DNA from: Gaetbulibacter_A sp043876815
GTDB lineage: Bacteria > Bacteroidota > Bacteroidia > Flavobacteriales > Flavobacteriaceae
Assembly (NCBI RefSeq): GCF_043876815.1
Contig: NZ_JBAWKA010000004.1
Coordinates: 1 to 64,000 of the forward strand
DNA: 64,000 bases
Direction of reading: 5' to 3'
This document shows, one piece after another, positions 42,715 to 51,282 of the stretch. A program made the translations under genes and the position numbers. The notes beneath the pieces were generated by a model. The model was given only the letters and a program-made list of their open reading frames with translations. It did not search any database and had not been told where the DNA came from. How positions within the stretch are numbered: the stretch's first letter is position 1; the number at the start of each line of letters is the position of its first letter.

Positions 42715-43245
42715 ATGATTTTTAAAGGTTTTAAGGAAAAATCCAACAGAAAGTACTTAGACAAATTGTTATCTTCTCGAACACAGTCTGTTTCCGATAG
42801 ACCTGTGAAAAGTTTAGGTGTCATAACTTATCTTAAGGACTTTAATTACCTAAATGCTTTTGAAAATTTAGCTAAAGAACTTCACATTCGACCTAATCGA
42901 TTGGAAGTCATTTCTTTTTCATTAGAAGAAAAAAACGATATGAACACCTGGGATAAGTTATTTAACCCAAATGATTTAGGAAGAAAAGGTGCCGTTAAAA
43001 ATATTGAGCTCGAACGTTTTTTAAACACAGAATTCGATGCGCTTATAAGTTTTTACGAAACAGATATTTTAGAATTGAAATTATTGACGGCACTGTCGAA
43101 AGCGCAATTTAAAATTGGATTATTTCAGCCTGATGAACGCTTGAATGATCTGATCATTAAGACCAGCACAAAAGATTTTGATGTTTTTCAAGCTGAAGTA
43201 AAAAAATACTTAACGATACTAAATAAAATAGAATATGACCAATAA
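42715..43245 (+). CDS. Conserved hypothetical protein upstream of dapA (DUF6913-like)
   Basis: The 176-residue cytoplasmic protein has no signal or transmembrane segment. It starts with a basic stretch (FKEKSNRKYLDKLL), has a VITYLKDFNYLNAFENLAKEL strand-helix block and a late LNAEFD-like segment, FDALISFYETDILELKLLTALSKAQFKIGL. I do not recognise an activity; a DUF6913 assignment is from memory of flavobacterial gene order and tentative. It overlaps the next gene, dapA, by 11 bp (43235-43245), so the two are co-translated. Confidence 0.7.
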   Translation: MIFKGFKEKSNRKYLDKLLSSRTQSVSDRPVKSLGVITYLKDFNYLNAFENLAKELHIRPNRLEVISFSLEEKNDMNTWDKLFNPNDLGRKGAVKNIELERFLNTEFDALISFYETDILELKLLTALSKAQFKIGLFQPDERLNDLIIKTSTKDFDVFQAEVKKYLTILNKIEYDQ

Positions 43246-44113
43246 GTTTTTAGGAACCGGCGTAGCTTTAATAACACCCTTTAAATCTGATTTGAGTGTA
43301 GATCACGAGGCACTTCGGGCTATTGTGAATTTTAATATTGAAAATGGTACAGATTATCTGGTTATTTGTGGTACTACAGGAGAAAGCGCCACACTAAATG
43401 CTGTTGAAAAGCGTGCTGTTGTTGATACGATCGTTTCAACAAATAATAGCCGTGTACCTTTGGTTTTAGGTATAGGAGGAAATAATACGGCCGCAGTTTT
43501 AGAGGAAATATCTAATACGGATCTTTCCTCCATTGATGCTATTTTATCCGTATGTCCGTACTATAGCAAACCTACTCAAGAAGGTCTTTATCAGCATTTT
43601 AAAGCTATTTCAGAAGCCTGCCCTGTAGATATAATTTTATACAACGTACCCGGGCGTACTTCAAAAAATATGGAGCCGAATACAACCATAAGACTAGCAC
43701 GTGATTTTAAAAATATTATTGGTGTTAAAGAAGCTGGTAACAATGTGTCGCAATACTTAGAGTTACTAAAAAATAAACCAGAAGATTTCCTAATTATTTC
43801 AGGTGATGATGATCTGGCGCTTGGAATTGTATTAGCAGGAGGCGCAGGAGTGATCTCGGTTATCGGCCAAGCATTTCCAAAAGAATTTTCAAATATGATC
43901 CGGCTAGGTTTGGAGAGGAAAGCTTCCCAAGCTTATGATATTCATTTTAAATTGATGGACATAATCGGTTATATTTTTGAAGAAAATAATCCAGCGGGTA
44001 TAAAAGCTGTCTTTGAAGCCTTAAATCTATGCCAGGATGCGGTACGCTTACCTTTAGTTCCGGCCACTGAGGGTCTTAAACTAAAAATCAGAGATTTTGT
44101 AAAATCCTTTTAG
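43235..44113 (+). CDS. dapA: 4-hydroxy-tetrahydrodipicolinate synthase
   Basis: DapA condenses pyruvate with aspartate semialdehyde, the first committed step of lysine/diaminopimelate synthesis. The 292-residue TIM-barrel protein has the catalytic residues of the family: Thr47-Thr48 in CGTTGES, Tyr136 in LYNVPGRT and Schiff-base Lys165 in IGVKEAG. Length is the family norm. It overlaps the preceding gene and is followed by a promoter and bamD. dapF lies about 21 kb away, so the dap genes are not one cluster. Confidence 0.96.
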   Translation: MTNKFLGTGVALITPFKSDLSVDHEALRAIVNFNIENGTDYLVICGTTGESATLNAVEKRAVVDTIVSTNNSRVPLVLGIGGNNTAAVLEEISNTDLSSIDAILSVCPYYSKPTQEGLYQHFKAISEACPVDIILYNVPGRTSKNMEPNTTIRLARDFKNIIGVKEAGNNVSQYLELLKNKPEDFLIISGDDDLALGIVLAGGAGVISVIGQAFPKEFSNMIRLGLERKASQAYDIHFKLMDIIGYIFEENNPAGIKAVFEALNLCQDAVRLPLVPATEGLKLKIRDFVKSF

Positions 44114-44204
44114 CTGTTAAATTATACTTAAACCCGCTTGTTTCCTAAGTTTTTGCCTTTACATTAGCTACGAAATAATATTTTTTAAATCCATAATAAT
44201 AGCT

Positions 44205-44212
44205 TAATTTTG
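44205..44212 (+). promoter_or_regulatory. -7 promoter element of the bamD-rpoZ operon
   Basis: TAATTTTG is a full TAnnTTTG match, 16 nt before the bamD ATG. At the -33 position the sequence reads TTT instead of TTG. Confidence 0.5.
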
Positions 44213-44228
44213 CAGCCTGTTTAATTTT

Positions 44229-45035
44229 ATGAAGAACTTTATATACATAGCACTTGTATCCATACTATTTGCAAGTTGTAGTGAATACCAAAAAGCATTG
44301 AAGTCTGAAGATACTGCACTTAAATACAAACTTGGTGATTCGTTGTATAATGAAGGTAAGTACGTGAAAGCCAATAAATTATTTGCTCAGATTGTACCAG
44401 CCTATCGCGGAAAGCCACAGGCCGAAAAGCTGATGTATCTTTATTGTAAATCCTTCTATGAAATGAAGGACTACTACATTGCAGGATACCAGTTTGAGCG
44501 CTTTGCTTCAAGCTACCCAAAAAGTGAAAAGGCCGCAGAGGCTTCATTTTTAGGGGCCAAAAGCTATTATATGTTGTCTCCAAAGTATACCAAAGATCAA
44601 AAAGAGACAAAAGAAGCGATTGACAAATTACAATCTTTTATTGATATCTATCCTGAAACAGAGTATGTTTCTGAGGCCAATACCTTAATGAAGGAATTAG
44701 AGTTTAAACTAGAAGAAAAGGCCTTCGCTATAGCCAAACAATACAATACAATATCTGATTATAAGGCTGCTATAAAATCATTTGATAATTTTTTATTCGA
44801 TTTCCCGGGTTCGTCATTGCGTGAAGATGCCCAGTTCTATCGTTTAGATTCGGCTTATAAATTAGCTATGAATAGTGTAGAGTACAAAAAGGAAGAGCGT
44901 TTGGTAACGGCTAAAGATTATTACACTAGCTTTAAAAAAGCTTTCGTAAATTCAAAATATATAATAGAGGCCGATGAGATGGCTTCCGATTTAGATGAAG
45001 AATTAAAAAATTACAGCAATACGTTAAATAATTAA
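44229..45035 (+). CDS. bamD: Outer-membrane protein assembly factor BamD
   Basis: BamD is the lipoprotein partner of BamA in inserting outer-membrane barrels. The 268-residue protein has a lipoprotein signal with Cys17 in FASC and then a series of TPR helices (about 30-240): GDSLYNEGKYVKANKLFAQIVP, YIAGYQFERFASSYPKSEKAAEASF, a DIYPETEYVSEANTLM unit and DYKAAIKSFDNFLFDFPGS. This matches Bacteroidota BamD in size and layout. It is followed by rpoZ after 4 bp, so both are co-transcribed from the TAATTTTG promoter. Confidence 0.9.
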   Translation: MKNFIYIALVSILFASCSEYQKALKSEDTALKYKLGDSLYNEGKYVKANKLFAQIVPAYRGKPQAEKLMYLYCKSFYEMKDYYIAGYQFERFASSYPKSEKAAEASFLGAKSYYMLSPKYTKDQKETKEAIDKLQSFIDIYPETEYVSEANTLMKELEFKLEEKAFAIAKQYNTISDYKAAIKSFDNFLFDFPGSSLREDAQFYRLDSAYKLAMNSVEYKKEERLVTAKDYYTSFKKAFVNSKYIIEADEMASDLDEELKNYSNTLNN

Positions 45036-45039
45036 TAAC

Positions 45040-45369
45040 ATGGATTTAAAAAAAATTAATGCTCCTGTAAATACGGTAACGTATGACAGAAATCAAGTTG
45101 ACCAGCCAACAGATAATATCTATGAGTCAATTTCCATAATTGCTAAACGTGCAGAGCAAATTAACACAGAGATCAAAAAAGAATTGATCGAAAAGTTAGA
45201 AGAATTTGCGACCTACAACGATAGTCTTGAGGAGATCTTTGAAAACAAAGAACAGATTGAGGTATCAAAGTTTTACGAAAAATTACCAAAGCCTCATGCT
45301 TTAGCCATTCACGAGTGGTTAACTGATAAAATCTATTTTAGAAATACTGAAGAGGATAATCAAGGGTAG
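45040..45369 (+). CDS. rpoZ: DNA-directed RNA polymerase omega subunit
   Basis: Omega helps RNA polymerase assembly by holding beta'. The 109-residue protein is of the Bacteroidota type, beginning MDLKKINAPVNTVTYDRN and containing NIYESISIIAKRAEQINTEIKKELIEKLEEF, the conserved omega helices. The C-terminal half (EIFENKEQIEVSKFYEKLPKP...) is acidic and specific to the group. It lies 4 bp after bamD, and coaBC follows after a 175-bp spacer. Confidence 0.88.
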   Translation: MDLKKINAPVNTVTYDRNQVDQPTDNIYESISIIAKRAEQINTEIKKELIEKLEEFATYNDSLEEIFENKEQIEVSKFYEKLPKPHALAIHEWLTDKIYFRNTEEDNQG

Positions 45370-45544
45370 TCTCTAAAATGTAACAAATTCACAAAAGGTA
45401 GCTTTTTGGGAGAATTTAGCACATTTTTTTTACTTTTATCAGGGCATAAATTTTCAGGCATAGCAAAAGAGTTACGGTTGTAAATGAAACCTTAAAAAGT
45501 AAAAAAGATCAAGTTGAATTTTAGTTCTGAAAAGCTATTTTTTT

Positions 45545-46756
45545 ATGAGTGTTTTAAGCGGAAAACATATACTTTTAGGAATTACTGCCGGAATAGCCGC
45601 TTACAAAACAGCTTCATTAGTACGTCTTTTTATTAAAGCTGGTGCCCAGGTTAAGGTTGTAATGACGCCTGCTGCTAAAGATTTTATTACTCCGCTTACC
45701 CTTTCAACTTTATCAAAAAATCCTGTTGTTTCTTCCTTTACTCATGAAGAGGATGATAATGCCGTTTGGAATAATCATGTGGAATTAGGCCTTTGGGCCG
45801 ACTTATTTATTATCGCACCGGCTACGGCAAACACCCTGTCTAAAATGGCTCATGGTACTAGCGATAATATTTTGTTGGCTACCTATCTCTCGGCAAAATG
45901 TCCGGTCTATTTTGCTCCCGCCATGGATTTAGACATGTATAAACATCCGTCTACCTTAGATTCCTTCAAAACTTTAAAATCCTTTGGAAATATAATGATC
46001 CCAGCTGCCAGCGGAGAACTTGCTAGTGGCTTGGTTGGCGAGGGTCGTATGGCAGAGCCCGAGGATATTGTAAGTTTTATAGAATCTGATATTCTTAAAA
46101 AACTTCCGCTCCGCGGAAATAAAATTCTCATTACAGCTGGTCCTACCTACGAAGCTATTGATCCTGTTCGGTTTATTGGAAATCATTCCAGTGGTAAAAT
46201 GGGATTTGAGATCGCAAAAGTGGCGGCAGATTTTGGAGCCGAGGTTTTTTTAATATCTGGTCCAACCCACCAAAAAGTACATCATAGTTTGATTACAGTT
46301 ATCCCGGTTACCAGTGCTTCCGAGATGTACCAGGCAGTTCATGAGTATTTCGAGGAGGTGGATATTGCCATACTTTCTGCAGCCGTTGCCGATTTTAAAC
46401 CAAAAGATATAGCATCTCAGAAAATAAAGAAGACCGATGCAGCGTTAACTTTAGAGTTGGAAAAAACTCAGGATATTCTAGCCTCACTCGGAAAAATCAA
46501 AAAACATCAGTATTTGGTTGGTTTTGCTTTGGAAACTAATAATGAACTGGAGAATGCAAAAGATAAGCTTGAGCGTAAAAATTTAGATTTAATTGTATTA
46601 AATTCGTTAAACGATCCCGGCGCAGGTTTTAAGAGCGACACGAATAAGATAACACTTATTGATAAAGCAAAACTAATTCAGAGCTTTGAATTAAAATCAA
46701 AATCTGAGGTGGCTAGAGATATATTAAATAAAATTATTGGTGATTTACATGCGTAA
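45545..46756 (+). CDS. coaBC: Bifunctional phosphopantothenoylcysteine decarboxylase/synthetase
   Basis: CoaBC joins cysteine to phosphopantothenate and decarboxylates the product in coenzyme A synthesis. The 403-residue protein has the flavoprotein CoaC domain (about 1-185), with GITAGIAAYKT, NHVELGLWADLFIIAPATANT (His near 79) and PAMDLDMY, then the CoaB domain (about 190-400), with ITAGPTYEAIDPVRFIGNHSSGKMG and AAVADFKPK. Its 3' end overlaps the next start (46749) by 8 bp. coaE, the last enzyme of the pathway, is 5.5 kb downstream in the same direction. Confidence 0.96.
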   Translation: MSVLSGKHILLGITAGIAAYKTASLVRLFIKAGAQVKVVMTPAAKDFITPLTLSTLSKNPVVSSFTHEEDDNAVWNNHVELGLWADLFIIAPATANTLSKMAHGTSDNILLATYLSAKCPVYFAPAMDLDMYKHPSTLDSFKTLKSFGNIMIPAASGELASGLVGEGRMAEPEDIVSFIESDILKKLPLRGNKILITAGPTYEAIDPVRFIGNHSSGKMGFEIAKVAADFGAEVFLISGPTHQKVHHSLITVIPVTSASEMYQAVHEYFEEVDIAILSAAVADFKPKDIASQKIKKTDAALTLELEKTQDILASLGKIKKHQYLVGFALETNNELENAKDKLERKNLDLIVLNSLNDPGAGFKSDTNKITLIDKAKLIQSFELKSKSEVARDILNKIIGDLHA

Positions 46757-47636
46757 CATTTTACTTCTTTTTACTTGTTGTATTTTTTGGATGAGTCAGG
46801 CTCAGGAACTCAATTGTAAAGTGGTTGTAAATGCTCAGTTAACGGGCAACGAAAACTTCCCCATTTTTAAAACCTTGGAAAAGCAACTCAACGAGTTTAT
46901 CAATAATACAAAGTGGTCCAACAAAACCTTTTTACCGCAGGAACGTATTGATTGTACAATGTTTATTAATATCAAAAATTACAGTGGTGAAAGTTTCCAA
47001 GCCTCACTTCAGGTGCAATCCTCAAGGCCGGTTTATGGTTCTACCTTTAGTACGCCTGTTTACAATTTTAACGATAACGATTTTAATTTTCGCTATTTAG
47101 AGTTTCAAAATCTATTGTATAGTCCAACCCAGTTTCAGTCCAATTTAGTGTCAATGTTGGCCTTTCATATTAATATTATATTGGCCTTAGATGCAGAGTC
47201 TTTTGCACCTAACGGCGGATCGCCATACTTTACACAAGCTCAGGTTATCACCAATTATTCTCAACAAAGTAATTTTACAGGCTGGAGGGTCGAAGATGGT
47301 TTGCAGAGTCGGTTTATACTCATCGATAACCTGTTATCACCAACCTTCAAAGAATACCGTCAAGTAATGTATGATTATCATCGAAAAGGTTTAGATGTTA
47401 TGAGTAGTAATGTTAAAGAGGGAAAAGAACAAATAGCTGCTAGTTTGCAAGAACTTAAGGCCATGAATAGTAGACGGCCTAATTCCTTTCTTCTCAGAAC
47501 TTTTTTTGATGCCAAGGCCGATGAAATTCAGCAAATATTCTCTGATGGGCCAAAGGTAAACATCGCAACCTTAAAGGAAACACTTCAAAGAATTGCACCT
47601 ACTTATAATAGTAAGTGGCAAAATATCAGCTATTAA
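46749..47636 (+). CDS. DUF4835 family exported protein
   Basis: I use the ATG at 46749 (295 residues); an earlier TTG four codons upstream is less likely. A signal peptide (about 1-19, ending SQAQ) precedes ELNCKVVVNA, a typical opening of DUF4835. Further conserved segments are TKWSNKTFLPQERIDCTMFIN, FQNLLYSPTQFQSNLVSMLAFHINIIL and the late LLRTFFDAKADEIQQIFSDG. The family is restricted to Bacteroidota, is usually next to recN and coaBC as here, and has no known function. It lies between them and overlaps coaBC by 8 bp. Confidence 0.88.
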   Translation: MRNILLLFTCCIFWMSQAQELNCKVVVNAQLTGNENFPIFKTLEKQLNEFINNTKWSNKTFLPQERIDCTMFINIKNYSGESFQASLQVQSSRPVYGSTFSTPVYNFNDNDFNFRYLEFQNLLYSPTQFQSNLVSMLAFHINIILALDAESFAPNGGSPYFTQAQVITNYSQQSNFTGWRVEDGLQSRFILIDNLLSPTFKEYRQVMYDYHRKGLDVMSSNVKEGKEQIAASLQELKAMNSRRPNSFLLRTFFDAKADEIQQIFSDGPKVNIATLKETLQRIAPTYNSKWQNISY

Positions 47637-47653
47637 TAAAAATTAAAACCATT

Positions 47654-49306
47654 ATGTTGAGTGCACTTTCAATTAAAAACTACGCTTTAATAGATAACCT
47701 TCAAGTTGATTTTAATGACGGTTTTTCGATCATCACCGGAGAAACCGGTGCCGGGAAATCGATATTACTGGGCGGGTTATCACTTATTTTAGGAAAGCGA
47801 GCCGACTTAAGCAGTTTGAAAAACCCCGAGGAAAAGTGTGTTATCGAAGCCGTTTTTAGAATAGAAAGTTACCAATTACAAGAGCTGTTTAAATCCGAAG
47901 ATTTGGATTATGAGGATCAAACCATCATCCGTCGTGAAATTTTGCCCTCAGGTAAATCAAGAGCTTTCGTAAATGATACCCCCGTAAATCTAACTAGTTT
48001 ACAACTTTTGGGTGATCGTTTGGTAGACATCCATTCGCAACATGAGACGCTACAATTAACACATGACGATTACCAGTTCCGGGTGATTGATGCTTTAGCA
48101 GATAATTCGGTTTTATTGGAATCCTATGCTAAAGAGCTGGTTGCTTTCAAGGCCATGAAAAATGAATTGAAAGAATTAATTGCATTTCAGGCTGAAGCTA
48201 TTAAAGAGCAGGATTATAATACCTTTTTATTGAACGAATTGGTGGAAGCTAATCTGGTAGAGGGCGAGTTGGAAGCTCTGGAGGAAGAGTATGAGACACT
48301 TAATAACATGGAAGTTATTAAGGAAAAACTGGCTGAGGCCTACCAGGCATTAAGTGATGATCAGGTGGGAATTTTATCCGGTTTAACGGCATTAAAGAAT
48401 ACCTTACAGAAATTGAGTCAGTATGCTTCAAAATATCAGGATATTTTTGAACGGGTTAAAAGTAGTTTAATTGAACTTGATGATTTATTCACAGAGGTGG
48501 ATAACATGCAGGATGGTTTGGAAGCAGACCCGAGTCGACTCGAAACAGTCGATGCGAAATTAAAGACATTGCATAATTTAATGCAGAAGCATGTAGCAGA
48601 AAATGTTTCGGAGTTGATTGCCATCCGAAATACTTTAGACGATAAAGTATTTGAAACACAAAATTTGGATGAGCGCATAAAGAAAAAAGAAGAAGCGCTT
48701 CAAAGTCAAAAAAATAAATTGGATCAGCTTGCTGAAACGATTCACAACAACAGGGAGGCTGTGGTACCGGAGCTTAAAGATAAATTAGAGCGTATTCTGG
48801 CCGATCTAGGGATGCCTAATGCACAGTTCAAGATACAGTTGTCTTTAACTGAAACGTTTTACAATAATGGCAAGGACGATATCTCATTTTTATTTTCAGC
48901 AAATAAAGGCGGGCATTTTAACGTCCTAAAAAAAGCAGCTTCCGGAGGTGAATTATCTCGGATCATGTTGGCTATCAAATCTATTTTGGCACAATATATT
49001 CAGCTTCCTACCATTATGTTTGATGAAATTGATACAGGAGTTTCAGGAGAGATTTCAAATAAAATGGGGGATATCATGCTCGATATGAGCAAGACCATGC
49101 AGGTTTTTTCTATTACTCATTTACCACAAATTGCAGCCAAGGGACATTCGCATTTTAAAGTCTACAAAGATGATGTAAATGAAGTGACTCAAACTAATTT
49201 AGTGAAATTAAATCATGATGAGCGTATTGTGGAGATCGCCCAGATGCTTGGCGGTAAAGACATGTCTTCGTCCGCCATTGCGCATGCTAAAGAATTGCTG
49301 AACTGA
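47654..49306 (+). CDS. recN: DNA repair protein RecN
   Basis: RecN is an SMC-like ATPase that helps double-strand break repair. I use the ATG at 47654 (550 residues, MLSALSIKNYALI), the standard RecN opening. Walker A is GETGAGKS at 29-36, followed by coiled-coil arms (about 150-380) and the C-terminal ATPase half with signature ASGGELSRIMLAI (about 430) and Walker B TIMFDEIDTGVSGE. Length is normal for the family. It closes the coaBC-DUF4835-recN group, 17 bp after the DUF4835 stop. Confidence 0.95.
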   Translation: MLSALSIKNYALIDNLQVDFNDGFSIITGETGAGKSILLGGLSLILGKRADLSSLKNPEEKCVIEAVFRIESYQLQELFKSEDLDYEDQTIIRREILPSGKSRAFVNDTPVNLTSLQLLGDRLVDIHSQHETLQLTHDDYQFRVIDALADNSVLLESYAKELVAFKAMKNELKELIAFQAEAIKEQDYNTFLLNELVEANLVEGELEALEEEYETLNNMEVIKEKLAEAYQALSDDQVGILSGLTALKNTLQKLSQYASKYQDIFERVKSSLIELDDLFTEVDNMQDGLEADPSRLETVDAKLKTLHNLMQKHVAENVSELIAIRNTLDDKVFETQNLDERIKKKEEALQSQKNKLDQLAETIHNNREAVVPELKDKLERILADLGMPNAQFKIQLSLTETFYNNGKDDISFLFSANKGGHFNVLKKAASGGELSRIMLAIKSILAQYIQLPTIMFDEIDTGVSGEISNKMGDIMLDMSKTMQVFSITHLPQIAAKGHSHFKVYKDDVNEVTQTNLVKLNHDERIVEIAQMLGGKDMSSSAIAHAKELLN

Positions 49307-49320
49307 AAACCAATAAAAGC

Positions 49321-49352
49321 TTGAGTTTTAAACTAGAAGTTTAGTATTTTTG
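49321..49352 (+). promoter_or_regulatory. Promoter of fabI
   Basis: TTG at 49321-49323, 21 nt, then TATTTTTG at 49345-49352 fit the Bacteroidota pattern. The predicted leader to the fabI ATG is about 40 nt. Confidence 0.6.
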
Positions 49353-49397
49353 GACTCGAATTAAAAGACTAACCAACATTTAAATAAACTTTATACT

Positions 49398-50216
49398 ATG
49401 TATAACTTATTAAAAGGAAAAAAAGGGATCATTTTTGGCGCATTGGATTCAAACTCCATTGCCTGGAAAACGGCAGAGCGTGTTCATGAAGAAGGCGGTG
49501 AGTTTGTTTTAACGAATGCACCGGTAGCGATGCGTATGGGGCAAATCAATGAATTGGCTGAAAAAACGGGTTCTCAGATCATTCCGGCCGATGCAACCTC
49601 TATTGAAGACCTTCAAAACCTGATCGAAAAGTCAATGGAAATTCTTGGAGGAAAAATTGATTTTGTTTTACATTCCATTGGAATGTCCATTAATGTTCGT
49701 AAAGGAAAACATTACACAGACCAGAACTACGACTGGACCCAAAAAGGAACAGATGTTTCTGCGATGTCATTTCATAAATTAATGCAAACGCTTTATAAGG
49801 CTGATGCTATGAACGAGTGGGGTAGTATTGTAGCACTTACCTACATGGCTGCACAACGTGTTTTTCCAGATTATAACGATATGGCTGACAATAAAGCCTA
49901 TTTGGAGAGCATTGCCCGTAGTTTTGGGTATTTCTTCGGAAGAGATAAAAGAGTGCGTGTAAATACTATTTCGCAGTCACCAACACCTACAACTGCCGGT
50001 AGTGGTGTAAAAGGTTTTGATGGTTTTATCGCTTACGCGGAAAAAATGTCGCCTTTGGGGAATGCCACAGCTTTAGATTGTGCTAATTATACCGTTACCT
50101 TGTTTAGTGATTTAACCAAGCGTGTTACCTTACAAAACCTTTATAATGATGGTGGTTTTAGTAATATGGGAGTAAGCGATGCTGTGATGGCAACATTTAC
50201 AGGAGAAGACGAATAA
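49398..50216 (+). CDS. fabI: Enoyl-acyl carrier protein reductase, FabI type
   Basis: FabI reduces the enoyl-ACP double bond with NADH in the last step of each fatty-acid elongation cycle. The 272-residue protein is a short-chain dehydrogenase of the FabI family: the cofactor-binding region starts GKKGIIFGALDSNSIAW, followed by VLHSIGM, and the catalytic tyrosine and lysine are in the YNDMADNK (Y-x6-K) pattern. Its own TTG-N21-TATTTTTG promoter lies upstream, and a strong hairpin terminates it just after the stop. Confidence 0.95.
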   Translation: MYNLLKGKKGIIFGALDSNSIAWKTAERVHEEGGEFVLTNAPVAMRMGQINELAEKTGSQIIPADATSIEDLQNLIEKSMEILGGKIDFVLHSIGMSINVRKGKHYTDQNYDWTQKGTDVSAMSFHKLMQTLYKADAMNEWGSIVALTYMAAQRVFPDYNDMADNKAYLESIARSFGYFFGRDKRVRVNTISQSPTPTTAGSGVKGFDGFIAYAEKMSPLGNATALDCANYTVTLFSDLTKRVTLQNLYNDGGFSNMGVSDAVMATFTGEDE

Positions 50217-50236
50217 TATCTGATGATAATATAATC

Positions 50237-50264
50237 AAGCCACCGTTTTAACGGTGGCTTTTTT
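50237..50264 (+). terminator. Intrinsic terminator after fabI
   Basis: AAGCCACCGTT (50237-50247) pairs with AACGGTGGCTT (50250-50260), followed by a T run to 50264. It lies 21 bp after the fabI stop. The next promoter element starts only three bases after the T run. Confidence 0.9.
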
Positions 50265-50266
50265 GT

Positions 50267-50274
50267 TACTTTTG
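50267..50274 (+). promoter_or_regulatory. -7 promoter element of the glycosyltransferase operon, 4 nt before the start codon
   Basis: TACTTTTG is a full TAnnTTTG match ending 4 nt before the ATG at 50279. The fabI terminator hairpin occupies the -33 region. A leaderless message is predicted. Confidence 0.55.
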
Positions 50275-50278
50275 CGAT

Positions 50279-51280
50279 ATGAATTTAGAGTTGTCTTTTA
50301 TTATTCCGGTTTACAATAGGCCACAAGAGGTCGAGGAGTTATTGGAAAGTTTTACCAGGCTCGAAACGACTTCTAATTATGAAATTGTTATTGTTGAAGA
50401 TGGCTCAAACATTTCCTCAGAGGCCGTAGTTTATTCCTATGCATCACGACTAAATATTTCCTATTACTTTAAAGCAAATTCTGGTCCTGGCGATTCCCGA
50501 AATTACGGAATGTCCAAGGCTAAGGGGAATTACTTTATTATTTTAGATTCGGATTGTGTTTTACCCTCGGATTATATCGATCAGGTTGAAGCCGGATTAA
50601 AAGCTGATTATGTTGATTGTTTTGGTGGACCTGATGCGGCACATGACGATTTTAGCAACTTACAAAAGGCTATTAATTTTGCTATGACAGCTTTTATGAG
50701 CACGGGTGGTATTCGTGGCGGTAAAAGAGGTGTGGGTAAATTTCAACCTAGAAGTTTCAATATGGGCTTATCAAGAAAGGCCTTTGAAGCTACCGGAGGT
50801 TTTGGAAAAATTCATCCGGGTGAAGATCCTGATCTGTCCATTCGTTTGTGGCACTTAGGCTTTAAAACAAAACTGATTTCTGAAGCCAAAGTTTTTCATA
50901 AACGTCGCATTTCATGGTATAAATTTCACACGCAGGTCTTTAAGTTTGGTCAGGTTAGGGCTATTTTAAACCAGTGGCATCCCGAAACCAAAGCAATAAC
51001 TTATTGGTTTCCCAGTTTGTTTTGTATCGGGTTTATTGTTGCTATTATTTTGTTATTTTTTCAATTTAATTGGCTGTTCTTTCTTTATGTGGTATATTTT
51101 GGCTTAGCATTTATTAATTCTCTTTGGACAACAAAAAATATCGTGGTATCTTTTATGAGCTTGATCGCTATTGCAGTTCAATTTTTCGGCTACGGCTATG
51201 GGTTTTTAAAAGCAACGTTTTTTATTCGATTTTTAAAAAAAGATCCACAAAAAACATTTCCAAAACTATTTTTTAATTAG
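50279..51280 (+). CDS. Family 2 glycosyltransferase with C-terminal membrane helices
   Basis: The 333-residue protein opens with the GT-A fold: LSFIIPVYNRPQEVEELL, IVIVEDGSN, GPGDSRNYGMSKAKG and the metal-binding ILDSDCVLP. PGEDPDLSIRLWHLGFKTKL and the ISWYKFHTQVFKFGQ region follow. Two or three hydrophobic helices (about 238-310) anchor the C-terminus in the membrane. It should transfer a sugar to a lipid or polysaccharide acceptor; donor and acceptor are unknown. The YbbR-like gene starts 2 bp later and coaE follows, so they are co-transcribed. Confidence 0.88.
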   Translation: MNLELSFIIPVYNRPQEVEELLESFTRLETTSNYEIVIVEDGSNISSEAVVYSYASRLNISYYFKANSGPGDSRNYGMSKAKGNYFIILDSDCVLPSDYIDQVEAGLKADYVDCFGGPDAAHDDFSNLQKAINFAMTAFMSTGGIRGGKRGVGKFQPRSFNMGLSRKAFEATGGFGKIHPGEDPDLSIRLWHLGFKTKLISEAKVFHKRRISWYKFHTQVFKFGQVRAILNQWHPETKAITYWFPSLFCIGFIVAIILLFFQFNWLFFLYVVYFGLAFINSLWTTKNIVVSFMSLIAIAVQFFGYGYGFLKATFFIRFLKKDPQKTFPKLFFN

Positions 51281-51282
51281 TT

